Below are positions 7,352 through 16,843 of a DNA stretch of 64,000 nt, in pieces (position 1 is the first letter of the stretch; each line of letters begins with the position of its first letter). Below the pieces are notes generated by a model. That model did no database searches. It was not told where the DNA came from and saw nothing but the letters and a program-made list of their open reading frames with translations. The position numbers were made by a program, and so were the translations under genes. Source of the stretch: Planktothrix sp. PCC 11201 (GTDB lineage Bacteria; Cyanobacteriota; Cyanobacteriia; Cyanobacteriales; Microcoleaceae); NCBI RefSeq assembly GCF_900009135.1, contig NZ_LT797710.1:606913-670912 (forward strand). The letters are read 5' to 3'.

Positions 7352-9583
7352 TTAGGGGAGAATTTCTAAATTGAAACCTTTTCCAATTTGAGTTAATTGG
7401 TTGTTTTTGGTGTCATAACTCCAGACTTTCATCTGATTATTTCCTGGGGTTAAAATTGCCGTGGGAACACGAATCATCCAGCCGGATTTTTCTAATTTAG
7501 GATTAGATAAAACTTGAACTACATCGGGTCTAGGAATATTAACTTGACCAACAGCAATTAATAGATTATTTTTCCCTAAACTTAGATAAACTGCATCCGC
7601 AGGTTTTGATTGTTTAGGAATAATTGACCAACCACCAATTGATAAATTATCACTTTGATGAATAGGTTGGGTAGGAAAGGATTCTATATTACCATTTAAA
7701 GATTGAGTTTGAGTTAATTTTAACGGTTGATTATTACGTTTCCAAAACCAATGGGATTGTACGGTTTTATAGGGTCTATAGGTAGTTAAAACATTCTGAT
7801 AAATTAAAGAAGCGGATTCAGATTTCAACACCTCATCCCAAGGATTTTGATACCAGATTTCATTGGTTAATAAGAGGATATTGGGTTTAGTTTCATTAAG
7901 TTCTTGAATCACTTCCTGTTGAGCAACGGTAGGTTTAGCATAGAGAACATAACCATATTTGGAACAGGATGGTTTATTAAATAAATAATACCATAATCCC
8001 TCGGAAGTTAAGGTAAAAAAGCAAGATTGTTGCTCAATTTCGGGTTTCAGGGTATTCCATGCTTCTAAATAATCTGGTTTTAAAAGTTTAGAGTCGGAAA
8101 TTGATAAAGATTCAGGGAGTTGCGCCAGTTTTTGGATACCTTTAAAAACATTAAAACTGGGTTCTGTTAAAATAATCACAATTAAGATAAGAACTGTTAA
8201 ACTCCGTTGAATAGGAGTTAAATTAAGTTGGGGTAATTGCGGTTCTAGTTTATTTTTATATCCCAGATAAATTAGGTAAAATCCCAAAAATACTGTAATT
8301 AATGCGCCCTGATAGGAGTGTCCTAAATCGCTTCTATCAAGGGTAATTCTCATATAAATTGATGCAGAAGTTAGTAATAAAATAATCAGATAATTTTTTG
8401 GGATAAAGGGAGGTAGTTTTAAGCCATAATTTTTAAAGTCTAAAATCAGGTAAACTAAAACCGCACTTTGAACAAACATGGATAACCAAAAGGTTTGGGA
8501 AGTCCAGGTTAATTCTAGGGGAGGAAGGGGAATAAAGGAAATATAGCGTCCATATTTCCCCCAATATAATACTTGAGAGATAATGGCATTAATTTGATCA
8601 AAACCCAGGAATATTAGAATAAAAATAGAAGTAACAATAATCCCAATCAATGATCCTTTTAACCATAGAATAGATGTTTTTTTATTGACCAATAATGATA
8701 GAATAGAAGCACAAAGATAAACGGCGATAAAATAAATCGCTCGGTCATAAATATAGAAAAAACTACTGGGAATTGAAGCTCCAATTAACACCGATAGCCA
8801 TTTTGCTTGATTGGGTTGAGTTTCAGCTATTCTAAAAAATCGTAAGGTTAAAGCTAATTGAATGATAAAACTGGTTCCCCGGCGGCCATCAAATTTATAG
8901 AAAATTCCATCGAAAACACAAAATAAGATACAGGATATTAACCATATTTTTAATTTGTTTTTATTGATTTTTGCTAAATTAATTAATTCCCACAATATCC
9001 AAAAATAGCCTACACAGGTAATCACATTTTCTAAGTTTACGAATAACCGAGTTAAAGCAATACCATTATTTTGGGTGGCGAGATTTTTGGCTAACCAACT
9101 AGGAAGCACATCAACACCATATCCATGAATTAAAACCGTATTGATAAAGGGTTGTTTGAGTTGTAGAAAGTTGGGTAAAAAGCCTAAAAATTCTCCTTCA
9201 TGGAAAGAATCAATTAAGGTAGAATTAATTCTAAATTGGTTAAAGGGAGTATTAATTAACCAAGTTAGTAGTAGAATAGAACCAATTCCTATCCATGTAT
9301 AACGGTGGTTAATAACCCTTAAAATTATTTCCAGGGGTTTTTGATTTAGGTTTAAAACCAGAGTGGCAATTAATGGGGGAGTTAGGAGTAAAATGATATA
9401 TTTGAGATAGTCTGTATAGGGACTAATATTCTCAATACTGGCTAAAGAAATGACCCCTGTTAGATTTTCTCCAAAGGGAATTTTAATCGAATTAACGAAG
9501 GGAACTAGAATTAACCAAGTGGCTAAAGTAATCGTAAAAATAGCGATTAAATTCACTTTAGCTTGTTGTTTTTGTTCAGACAT
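7352..9583 (-). CDS. Polytopic membrane protein with C-terminal soluble domain (GT-C-like)
   Basis: This 743-residue protein has about 12-13 hydrophobic segments over residues 10-510 and a soluble, strand-rich C-terminal region of about 200 residues (GGWSIIPKQSKPADAVYLSL, NNQMKVWSYDTKNNQLTQIG). The membrane topology, with a large loop after the first segments holding acidic residues (DSFHEGEFLGFLP), is reminiscent of GT-C integral membrane glycosyltransferases, but no signature motif makes that firm. It is followed on the same strand by an oxidoreductase-GtrA fusion and a GT-C-like protein, pointing to surface polysaccharide or glycolipid assembly. The start ATG 9583 is the first in frame. 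The substrate is unknown. Confidence 0.7.
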   Translation of the reverse strand: MSEQKQQAKVNLIAIFTITLATWLILVPFVNSIKIPFGENLTGVISLASIENISPYTDYLKYIILLLTPPLIATLVLNLNQKPLEIILRVINHRYTWIGIGSILLLTWLINTPFNQFRINSTLIDSFHEGEFLGFLPNFLQLKQPFINTVLIHGYGVDVLPSWLAKNLATQNNGIALTRLFVNLENVITCVGYFWILWELINLAKINKNKLKIWLISCILFCVFDGIFYKFDGRRGTSFIIQLALTLRFFRIAETQPNQAKWLSVLIGASIPSSFFYIYDRAIYFIAVYLCASILSLLVNKKTSILWLKGSLIGIIVTSIFILIFLGFDQINAIISQVLYWGKYGRYISFIPLPPLELTWTSQTFWLSMFVQSAVLVYLILDFKNYGLKLPPFIPKNYLIILLLTSASIYMRITLDRSDLGHSYQGALITVFLGFYLIYLGYKNKLEPQLPQLNLTPIQRSLTVLILIVIILTEPSFNVFKGIQKLAQLPESLSISDSKLLKPDYLEAWNTLKPEIEQQSCFFTLTSEGLWYYLFNKPSCSKYGYVLYAKPTVAQQEVIQELNETKPNILLLTNEIWYQNPWDEVLKSESASLIYQNVLTTYRPYKTVQSHWFWKRNNQPLKLTQTQSLNGNIESFPTQPIHQSDNLSIGGWSIIPKQSKPADAVYLSLGKNNLLIAVGQVNIPRPDVVQVLSNPKLEKSGWMIRVPTAILTPGNNQMKVWSYDTKNNQLTQIGKGFNLEILP

Positions 9584-9616
9584 TTTTAAGAAGGGAACAG
9601 GTAATAAAAGTTGAAT

Positions 9617-9715
9617 ATTTTATCGTAGGGGTTGGGAGACCCAACCCAGGCGCAAAGAGGGTTGGGTCTCCCAACCCCTACAGGTTTTTATCACAAATCC
9701 TACACGGATTGCTAT
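9617..9715. repeat. REP-like doublet, inverted relative of 19138-19218
   Basis: Two palindromes (GTAGGGGTTGGGAGACCCAA and GGTTGGGTCTCCCAACCCC) flank GGCGCAAAGA. The reverse complement starts CTATAGCAATCC and ends ACGATAAAATATT, exactly as the copy at 19138 does. It lies between two minus-strand genes of one cluster. Confidence 0.75.
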
Positions 9716-9717
9716 AG

Positions 9718-11595
9718 TTAAGATTGCAGTTCAGAAACTTGATTATTCGATTGATTTGAGGATGAGAAAGAATATAACTTATGTCCGGTAAAACTAATCA
9801 TAGCGACACAAGCCGCACTCGCTAAACGCGATATAGTTGGATGCCATCCCAATTCATTAATTAACAGTTGTAATAACCCTAAATTGGCCAATAAACTGTT
9901 TAAAGCAACCGTCGCAAACACGCCATATTGAACAAACCAGTTTTTCCAATAAATCCCAAATACAAACCGACGACTTAGCCAAAAATTGGTACTTAATCCG
10001 ATAAAATAACTAATTCCCAATGCAAAAACATACCATAATCCTGAGTGAATGAGAATAGAAAAAATGAGAACATCAACAATAGTAGCCGCACCCCCAGTGA
10101 ATAAATAGCCCCCAAATTCTCGTAAAGTTTTTAAAGTTTGGCGACGACGGGATAGACGAGTATTGGTAGCGGCGGTTGTGGCGGCTTCTGCACTAGCTTC
10201 TTCCACATATTCGCTATCACTATTAACATTCCAGAGGTTATGTTTACCCGGAGTTAAAACGTTCTCCGCCGCAAAAATTCCCATTAATAAACTATGGTCT
10301 TGATTATTATACTTAAATGCCCCATAGCGTCCGACTAATTGCAAGTTTTGGAAGGTTTGTAAGTAGCTTTGAATTTCCGATAAAGCCGCTTGATAATTTC
10401 CCGCATAGATAGGATAAGTCCGAGGTAAACGAACAATAAATCCATCGGAAACCGCTTGATTTTTTAATAACCCAATTTGGCGTAAGTCTTTTTCAGCTAA
10501 TATTCTCAATTCATCTTCTGGACATTGCCATAAATCATCGCCAAAATTGCACCAATATTCACAACAGAGGGGAGTTTGTTCGGTATTGGCTAACATTTCC
10601 GGCGACCAGTTGGCGAAATTTGTTACCCTTCCCACTTGCACTCGGGGGTCATTAATATATAACCAATTATCGGGGAAAAGATTACCACCTTCTACGATTA
10701 AATAGACTAAAATTGTATTTCTAAATTTTAGAGATTTGGCAGCATCAATAATTGTTTCTGGAGGAGAAGATTGCAATTGTTGGACAAAATGGGTTAAAGG
10801 AATAGAGGAAATAACACCCCCACAAACTACGGTATTTTCCGTTTTAGTGATACGATTTCTCAGGGTAATATGGCTGACTTGAGAATTATGATGATGAACT
10901 TGAATAACTTCTGTATTTAATAAAATTGGTTGCTGATGCTGTTGTAAATAGTCGGCAATTTTCTCATAGAGTTGACCCGAACCCAAACGGGGAAATTGAA
11001 ACTGGTCAATCAGATTTTTAACTTTGCCATCATTGCCTAAAAGGGCATTTTTAATCGCTTTTGATAACGATAACCCCTTAATGCGTTGGGCGGCCCAGTC
11101 TGGACTAATTTCTGTACAGGGAATACCCCATAATTTTTCGGTATAACCTTCAAAAAATATCTCTGATAGTCGTTTGCCAAATTTATTTTCTACCCATTCG
11201 GCAAAATTATTAGCTTCGGGTTTAGGAAATAACCGGACGGCTAAATAAGATAGGACAATTCTTAAACTTTCAACTAACCCTAACGCCGATAAAACTTGTT
11301 TAGCTTTGAGGGGATAACTAAAATATTTTCCCCCATAATAAATTCGAGTTAGACGGTTAACCGTAACTTGTTCATCGCCTAAAACTTCATCCCAAAGTTG
11401 CAAAACCGGAGCAATTTTTGTATAAAATCGATGGGGGCCATAATCTAAGATAAAGCCTTGATATTCTATACTTTTGGCTAGTCCTCCCACCTGACTATCT
11501 CGTTCAACCACCACCACGGACTGACCTTGCTTGGTTAAAGTATAGGCCGCCGCCAAACCAGCCGGGCCAGCACCTAAAATATAAATGGGTTCCAT
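9718..11595 (-). CDS. UDP-galactopyranose-mutase-like FAD oxidoreductase fused to a GtrA domain
   Basis: A two-part protein of about 625 residues. Residues 1-460 form an FAD-dependent amine-oxidase-fold enzyme: dinucleotide motif YILGAGPAGLAAAYTL, then VVVVERDSQVGGLAKS, FILDYGPHRFY and LVGRYGAFKYNNQDHSLLMG near the end of the flavin domain. This resembles UDP-galactopyranose mutase/protoporphyrinogen-oxidase-like sugar enzymes. A linker rich in Ala/Thr/Glu leads to a GtrA module (about residues 490-615) with four membrane spans (EFGGYLFTGGAATIVDVLIF, FALGISYFIGLSTNFWLSRR). GtrA proteins move undecaprenyl-linked sugars across the membrane. The fusion suggests coupling of sugar isomerisation to lipid-carrier transport; that is inference. 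I chose ATG 11595, one codon inside a GTG. Confidence 0.85.
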   Translation of the reverse strand: MEPIYILGAGPAGLAAAYTLTKQGQSVVVVERDSQVGGLAKSIEYQGFILDYGPHRFYTKIAPVLQLWDEVLGDEQVTVNRLTRIYYGGKYFSYPLKAKQVLSALGLVESLRIVLSYLAVRLFPKPEANNFAEWVENKFGKRLSEIFFEGYTEKLWGIPCTEISPDWAAQRIKGLSLSKAIKNALLGNDGKVKNLIDQFQFPRLGSGQLYEKIADYLQQHQQPILLNTEVIQVHHHNSQVSHITLRNRITKTENTVVCGGVISSIPLTHFVQQLQSSPPETIIDAAKSLKFRNTILVYLIVEGGNLFPDNWLYINDPRVQVGRVTNFANWSPEMLANTEQTPLCCEYWCNFGDDLWQCPEDELRILAEKDLRQIGLLKNQAVSDGFIVRLPRTYPIYAGNYQAALSEIQSYLQTFQNLQLVGRYGAFKYNNQDHSLLMGIFAAENVLTPGKHNLWNVNSDSEYVEEASAEAATTAATNTRLSRRRQTLKTLREFGGYLFTGGAATIVDVLIFSILIHSGLWYVFALGISYFIGLSTNFWLSRRFVFGIYWKNWFVQYGVFATVALNSLLANLGLLQLLINELGWHPTISRLASAACVAMISFTGHKLYSFSSSNQSNNQVSELQS

Positions 11596-11641
11596 CACAC
11601 CTAAATATTATCGTTTGATAAATTGTCTCTATAATACAAGA

Positions 11642-13315
11642 TTAATTCGATAGTTTAACAAACTTACCCGATGAATACAATAATAAATCCTGAAAACGGC
11701 TAGGATTGTTGAGGGTCAGGGTGTAGCTTTGGGGTTGTACATCACCGACTTGATAGTCTTTAGTGACTAATGTATTTTTGGGTGTGGGAAAAAATAGGGT
11801 TTGGGGATTGGATAATTGAAATTGATATTGATTGGGTTTTAGGGTATTAACTATAATTTCGTCGCTGGGTTCTCGGAGGGTATTCATCATCACTAATAAA
11901 ATTTTATTTGTATAAAATCTCACATTTTCAAAGGGTTTATCCGTGGATTTCTGTTCAAATTGAACATTAAAACGATTATCAATATCAAAAAGATACAGTC
12001 CTTGAATTAATCCGGTTCTGTATAGATAAGCTCCTCTAAAATTATCGGGAACAGTGGTAATAATCGGGGATTCTATGGGCATTTTTTGTATACTAGATAA
12101 CAGACTTTCAGAAAGTTCCCCTGCGAATTTCCAGTTTTGGTTTGCGGTATTGAGGGATAATCCTAAACTGACTAATAAAATAGAGGATAGAATTAAACAG
12201 AGTTTAAAATTACTAACTAAAATAATAAAAATTAAGGCAATATAAATAGAAGTAAAACTAGACGCCCAATATAAATAACGTTCTCCTTGACTATCAAAAG
12301 GAGAAACAGAAACATTAATCGCGGGTAGAACACAAATCCAAAATCCTACAATAGTTAAAAGTAAGGTTTGAGGAATATTAGACTGGAATTGATGGCGATA
12401 ATAACTCACAATTACGGCAAATATAGAGATTAAAACTAAACCTATAAAAGCTAAAATCCAGAAGGTTAAACTAGAGTTAAATTGAGCCGACAAGAAACTA
12501 CGCAATGGATAAATAATTATGTTATATAAAATTTGTATGGGATTAAATTTCAGATGAATGCCTTCTCCATATCCGCCAATTAAGGTTCCTAATTTGAGAT
12601 ATCGCCAAATAAAATAAAACCCTAAAACTGCGATATAAAGTAGACAATTTGTTAAGGATTTTTTGATTTTTTTAGACTTTATTTGTGAATATTGATAGAA
12701 TTCATAGGCGATAATTAACCCGGGAAAACTAACAATGGATTCCTTGCATAATAAGGCGGCTAAAAAGGCAATTAAGGAAATCCATAATTTTATGGGTTTA
12801 CCAAAGTGTCTAAAGTTTAAATAAGTGCAAAAAGAAAGTAAGGCGAAAAAGGTAGCAATAACATCGGTGCGGGCAGAAATCCAAGAAACGGCTTCGGAAT
12901 GGGAAGGTAATAATAGAAAAATAAATCCAGAAAAATAGGGAATAAACCGTTTTAGTTTTAAATCTATTCCTAAATTTAAACTCAATAAAAATGCTATACT
13001 TCCCACCAAAAAAGAATTAGCTAAATGAAACCCAAAATTTGTCAAATGATAACCCAAAGGGTTCAAACCCCAGATTTTATAGTCTAAAAAACTAATCACT
13101 CCCAATAGAGGACGGAAAAATAGCGATTTACCATGCTGTTGATTGAACCATAACCCAAACGGCCCTAATTTAGACAATAATGCAATTAAAACAAAATCAT
13201 CCGAGAGAAAAAAACTATTCAGGATACTAGAATAAGCAAGGAATCCAGTTAGGGCAATAATTCCGATTAAAAGAACTGAATAAAAAGAGGATTTTGGCAA
13301 AATTTTTGTGACCAT
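11642..13315 (-). CDS. Polytopic GT-C/PMT-like membrane protein
   Basis: A protein of about 557 residues with roughly 10-11 hydrophobic segments in the first 400 residues and a soluble C-terminal domain. After the first membrane span it has the acidic loop SFFLSDDFVLIALLSKLGP, the position where GT-C enzymes (PMT, ArnT, STT3) keep catalytic acidic residues. The second loop has LLPSHSEAVSWISARTDV, also typical of PMT-like proteins. It probably transfers a sugar from a polyprenyl-phosphate donor outside the cytoplasmic membrane; donor and acceptor are unknown. I prefer ATG 13315; a TTG four codons earlier is possible. It is divergent from glmM and joins the 7352-11595 genes as an envelope cluster. 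Confidence 0.7.
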   Translation of the reverse strand: MVTKILPKSSFYSVLLIGIIALTGFLAYSSILNSFFLSDDFVLIALLSKLGPFGLWFNQQHGKSLFFRPLLGVISFLDYKIWGLNPLGYHLTNFGFHLANSFLVGSIAFLLSLNLGIDLKLKRFIPYFSGFIFLLLPSHSEAVSWISARTDVIATFFALLSFCTYLNFRHFGKPIKLWISLIAFLAALLCKESIVSFPGLIIAYEFYQYSQIKSKKIKKSLTNCLLYIAVLGFYFIWRYLKLGTLIGGYGEGIHLKFNPIQILYNIIIYPLRSFLSAQFNSSLTFWILAFIGLVLISIFAVIVSYYRHQFQSNIPQTLLLTIVGFWICVLPAINVSVSPFDSQGERYLYWASSFTSIYIALIFIILVSNFKLCLILSSILLVSLGLSLNTANQNWKFAGELSESLLSSIQKMPIESPIITTVPDNFRGAYLYRTGLIQGLYLFDIDNRFNVQFEQKSTDKPFENVRFYTNKILLVMMNTLREPSDEIIVNTLKPNQYQFQLSNPQTLFFPTPKNTLVTKDYQVGDVQPQSYTLTLNNPSRFQDLLLYSSGKFVKLSN

Positions 13316-13511
13316 TAGGGTATTCAAAATAAATTCAGATTTTGATCCTTAAATCTTGTAGAATGACAATAGATCAGGAACGGATCAGATAAAATCAGTA
13401 AATTTCAACCCTCGTAATATATATCACATCGGTCAAAATCGTTGACCTTCGTTCCTGACGTGCTATGCTCCACATTGAGTGTGTGAATATATATTAAGAG
13501 GAGTGAATTTT

Positions 13512-14987
13512 ATGGTCGCAACACCCGCTCGGACTCAGAACTTTAGTTCCCCGCAAAAAGAAGCCCATACCGCCCAATCTCGAACCATATCCCATTTCGG
13601 CTTTATCGATCAAGTTGGGGAACTCCCCACCACCCCATTATTTGGAACCGATGGTATCCGGGGACGGGTAGGCGGACTGCTAAACGCGCCTCTGGCTTTA
13701 CAAGTGGGTTTCTGGGCGGGCCAAGTTCTCCGACATCAAGCCCACCATCCCGGCCCAGTCATATTAGGCCAAGATACCCGCACCTCCGGCAATATGTTAG
13801 CCATGGCCCTCTCCGCCGGACTAATTGCTGCGGGGTTGGAAGTTTGGCATATTGGGGTCTGTCCCACCCCTGGGGTTTCCTATTTAACCCTGACCTCCGA
13901 GGCTATTGGGGGAGTGATGATTTCCGCCAGCCACAACCCCCCAGAAGACAACGGAATTAAGTTTTTTGGAAAAGATGGTACAAAATTATCTACCGCCTTA
14001 CAACAGCAAATAGAGGCGGGAATTAGAGGAAATGCGGATTTTCCGATTGTTTATAGCGACTGTGGCCAACACTATTATCGGCCAGAATTGATTAGAAATT
14101 ATGCCCAATCTCTACATAGGCCATTACTCCCAGCCACGAATTTACAGGGAATGCGGGTGGTTTTAGATTTAGCCTGGGGGGCGGCAGTTCCCTTAGCAAC
14201 CCAAGTCTTTACAGAAATGGGGGCGGAGGTGATTTGTCTCCACGATCAACCCAATGGCCATCAAATTAATGTTAATTGCGGTTCTACCCATTTACAAGCC
14301 CTACAACAGACGGTTTTAGAACACAATGCCGATCTCGGATTTGCCTTTGATGGGGATGCGGATCGGGTTTTAGCCGTCGATAGTCAAGGCCGAACGGTAG
14401 ACGGGGATTATATTCTGTATTTTTGGGGCCAAACCCTCAGTAAAGCGGGACAACTCCCTGACAATTTAATTATTTCGACCGTAATGGCTAACTTGGGTTT
14501 TGAACGGGCTTGGCAACAATTCGGGGGCCAAATGATTCGGACTTCCGTCGGCGACCAGCACGTTCATGCCGAAATGAAACGGACAGGGGCGATGTTAGGG
14601 GGCGAACAGTCGGGACATATTCTCTGTCACCATTATGGAATTAGTGGCGATGGGTTAATGACAGCTTTGCATTTAGCCACATTAGTTAAACGTTCCGGTC
14701 AGTCTTTAGCAGAATTAGTTAATAATAGTTTCCAAACCTATCCCCAACTATTAAAAAATATCCGGGTTGAGGACGTTCATCAACGGCGCAATTGGAAACA
14801 CTGTGAACCAGTGATTAAAGCTATTGAAACCGCAGAACAAGCCATGGGAGATCAAGGTCGAATTTTAGTTAGGGCCTCGGGAACAGAACCTTTAATTAGG
14901 GTAATGGTAGAAGCCAAAAGTGCCGATTTAGCCGACTATTGGGCTGAACAGTTAGTATTAGTGGTTCAGCAACATTTAGCCATTTAA
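13512..14987 (+). CDS. glmM: Phosphoglucosamine mutase
   Basis: GlmM interconverts glucosamine-6-phosphate and glucosamine-1-phosphate on the way to UDP-GlcNAc for peptidoglycan and surface polysaccharide. The sequence shows the start of domain 1 ([13 protein letters not shown]), the active-site serine loop [20 protein letters not shown], the Mg-binding loop [14 protein letters not shown], the sugar-binding loop GGEQSGHI, and the phosphate-binding [14 protein letters not shown] near the end. The length (about 491) is slightly above bacterial GlmM because of a 40-residue N-terminal extension, usual in cyanobacteria. ATG 13512 follows AAGAGGAG; an upstream GTG (13479) lacks such a site. Placement next to polysaccharide genes fits the pathway. 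Confidence 0.96.
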   Translation: MVATPARTQNFSSPQKEAHTAQSRTISHFGFIDQVGELPTTPLFGTDGIRGRVGGLLNAPLALQVGFWAGQVLRHQAHHPGPVILGQDTRTSGNMLAMALSAGLIAAGLEVWHIGVCPTPGVSYLTLTSEAIGGVMISASHNPPEDNGIKFFGKDGTKLSTALQQQIEAGIRGNADFPIVYSDCGQHYYRPELIRNYAQSLHRPLLPATNLQGMRVVLDLAWGAAVPLATQVFTEMGAEVICLHDQPNGHQINVNCGSTHLQALQQTVLEHNADLGFAFDGDADRVLAVDSQGRTVDGDYILYFWGQTLSKAGQLPDNLIISTVMANLGFERAWQQFGGQMIRTSVGDQHVHAEMKRTGAMLGGEQSGHILCHHYGISGDGLMTALHLATLVKRSGQSLAELVNNSFQTYPQLLKNIRVEDVHQRRNWKHCEPVIKAIETAEQAMGDQGRILVRASGTEPLIRVMVEAKSADLADYWAEQLVLVVQQHLAI

Positions 14988-15131
14988 CAGTTGATATTAT
15001 TTTAAATAAATGATTTATCGCTGGTGGGAAAGGGTTCGATTGAATTCCTATCCCCCAATGATTTGTTTGGCTTTTTTTAACAGTCCCTTGAAACTTGATC
15101 TATAATAGGGCTAAATTCACGCCCTATTCCC

Positions 15132-16748
15132 ATGGTTATCAAAGCCAAAAAAAAGCGAAAAACCACTAAAAAAAAATCCCAATCCAAGAAACCAACATTA
15201 AGTAAAACAGAGATTAAACTTCGGCAGAAGCAAAGGTCAAAAGCGATTAAGAAAGTTATATCTTCATCGTCAGGAATTATTACTGCTGCTGCTGTTGTGG
15301 GAGTGATTTTATTTATTGTTGCTGGCCCGAAATTAGCGATCGCCGGGGGAGGAGGAATTTTAATTGTAGCCCTATCATATCTTTACCCGGATATGGCATT
15401 CTGGGGTTTTTTAATTTATTTACCATTTAGTGGCACAGTCACCTACTGGATTGGTGGAGGCAGCCCCATATTTCAACTGGCTAAAGATGGCTTTTATTTT
15501 CCCGCCTTATTTGCCAAATATAAGGAATGGAAAAGCAAGCGAATGCCGATGATTGTTCCCAAAGGATTAAAGCAACCTTTGATGGTACTTCTCGCCATTT
15601 GTGGTTTAACTTTATTGTTAGTCAATGGATTACAACAACTCAAACCTGAAGGCGGCGACAAACCGATTTTACTCGGACTAATGGGGTTAAAATCCTTTAT
15701 TGGATACCTACCCTTAATTACCTGTGCCTACTATCAAATTAAAGGCAAAAAAGAACTATTATTTTTAACTCGTTTAACCCTGATTTTAGCCATAATTTGT
15801 TGTGTTTTAGGAGTCATACAATATCAATTTCTAGTAAGTGGTCGTTGTAAAGGAACCGATCACCTTACCGGGGATGATTTATTCAAAGCCACTCTGGATG
15901 CTAAATGTTTTGTCGGCGGGTCTTTAGTATTTAGTCCCTCTCAAAACATGATTCGTTTACCCGGAACCTTTGTGGCTCCTTGGCAATGGGCCTGGTTTTT
16001 AATTGCTAATGCCTTTTTTACCTTTGCTAGTGCCTTTAGCGATCCTTCTCCCCTTTGGCGAATGACTGGTTTAATCGGAATGGTAATGGTATTTATAAAT
16101 GCCGTAATTTCCGGTCAACGAATTGCCTTAGCATTAGTTCCCGTTGTGACTATTATTCTATTAGTTTTAACCGGACAAGTTGCCAACTTAAAACGATTTC
16201 TTCCCATCCTCGCCGGACTAGGTTTAATCTTAGGAATTGCAGCCGCAGCCAGCCCAGCATTTTTACAAGAACGAGTCGATAGTTTTGTCAGTCGTTGGAA
16301 TGCTTCCCCCCCCACGGATTTCATTTCCGAACAGTTTGGACAAAGTAGTGGCGGGCAAAAAGGGATTTTAGGAAAAGGACTAGGACGAGCTACCAATGCC
16401 GCTCGGATCTTTGGGAAAACCGCCTTAATTGAAACCTACTATCCCAAAATGATTTTTGAAATTGGGCCAATTGGAGTCGCAGGTTTTCTCTATTTAGTGA
16501 CTACCATGGTCGTGATTGGGTTTAAATCCTATCGTTCCGTTAAAGATAAAAATTTACGCAGTTTTGGGGCTTGTTTTTGGGTTTTTGTGTTAATTATTAG
16601 CTACAATACTTACTATTACCCCCTAGATGTTGATCCCGTCACGGTTTATTATTGGTATTTTGCCGGGGTACTGTTTAAACTACCCGAAATTGATCGGGAA
16701 GAACGAAAAAAACTCATAGAAGCAGGTGAACTAGATCCAGATATCTAA
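15132..16748 (+). CDS. HpsL-like hormogonium polysaccharide membrane protein
   Basis: This 538-residue protein opens with a very basic tail (about 45 residues, half of them Lys/Arg) and then has about 11 hydrophobic segments. The arrangement, with a large loop (around residues 235-280, containing two Cys: GRCKGTDHL and DAKCFVGG) and a late loop with GILGKGLGRATN, is that of O-antigen ligase/polymerase (Wzy/WaaL)-like proteins. The Lys-rich start plus neighbouring HpsN/HpsO-like glycosyltransferases suggest HpsL, implicated in the polysaccharide of motile filaments (hormogonia) of Nostoc. That name rests on my recall of the family. The likely role is polymerisation or export of surface polysaccharide at the cytoplasmic membrane. 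The ATG is the first in frame. Confidence 0.72.
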   Translation: MVIKAKKKRKTTKKKSQSKKPTLSKTEIKLRQKQRSKAIKKVISSSSGIITAAAVVGVILFIVAGPKLAIAGGGGILIVALSYLYPDMAFWGFLIYLPFSGTVTYWIGGGSPIFQLAKDGFYFPALFAKYKEWKSKRMPMIVPKGLKQPLMVLLAICGLTLLLVNGLQQLKPEGGDKPILLGLMGLKSFIGYLPLITCAYYQIKGKKELLFLTRLTLILAIICCVLGVIQYQFLVSGRCKGTDHLTGDDLFKATLDAKCFVGGSLVFSPSQNMIRLPGTFVAPWQWAWFLIANAFFTFASAFSDPSPLWRMTGLIGMVMVFINAVISGQRIALALVPVVTIILLVLTGQVANLKRFLPILAGLGLILGIAAAASPAFLQERVDSFVSRWNASPPTDFISEQFGQSSGGQKGILGKGLGRATNAARIFGKTALIETYYPKMIFEIGPIGVAGFLYLVTTMVVIGFKSYRSVKDKNLRSFGACFWVFVLIISYNTYYYPLDVDPVTVYYWYFAGVLFKLPEIDREERKKLIEAGELDPDI

Positions 16749-16843
16749 ATGATCCTGTTAATAATTAGGTGGGTGCATTTAGAGCAATTTTTTAGATAAA
16801 CTATCAGATCAATCCTTGAAACCTGATATCAGGAGAAAAATTA

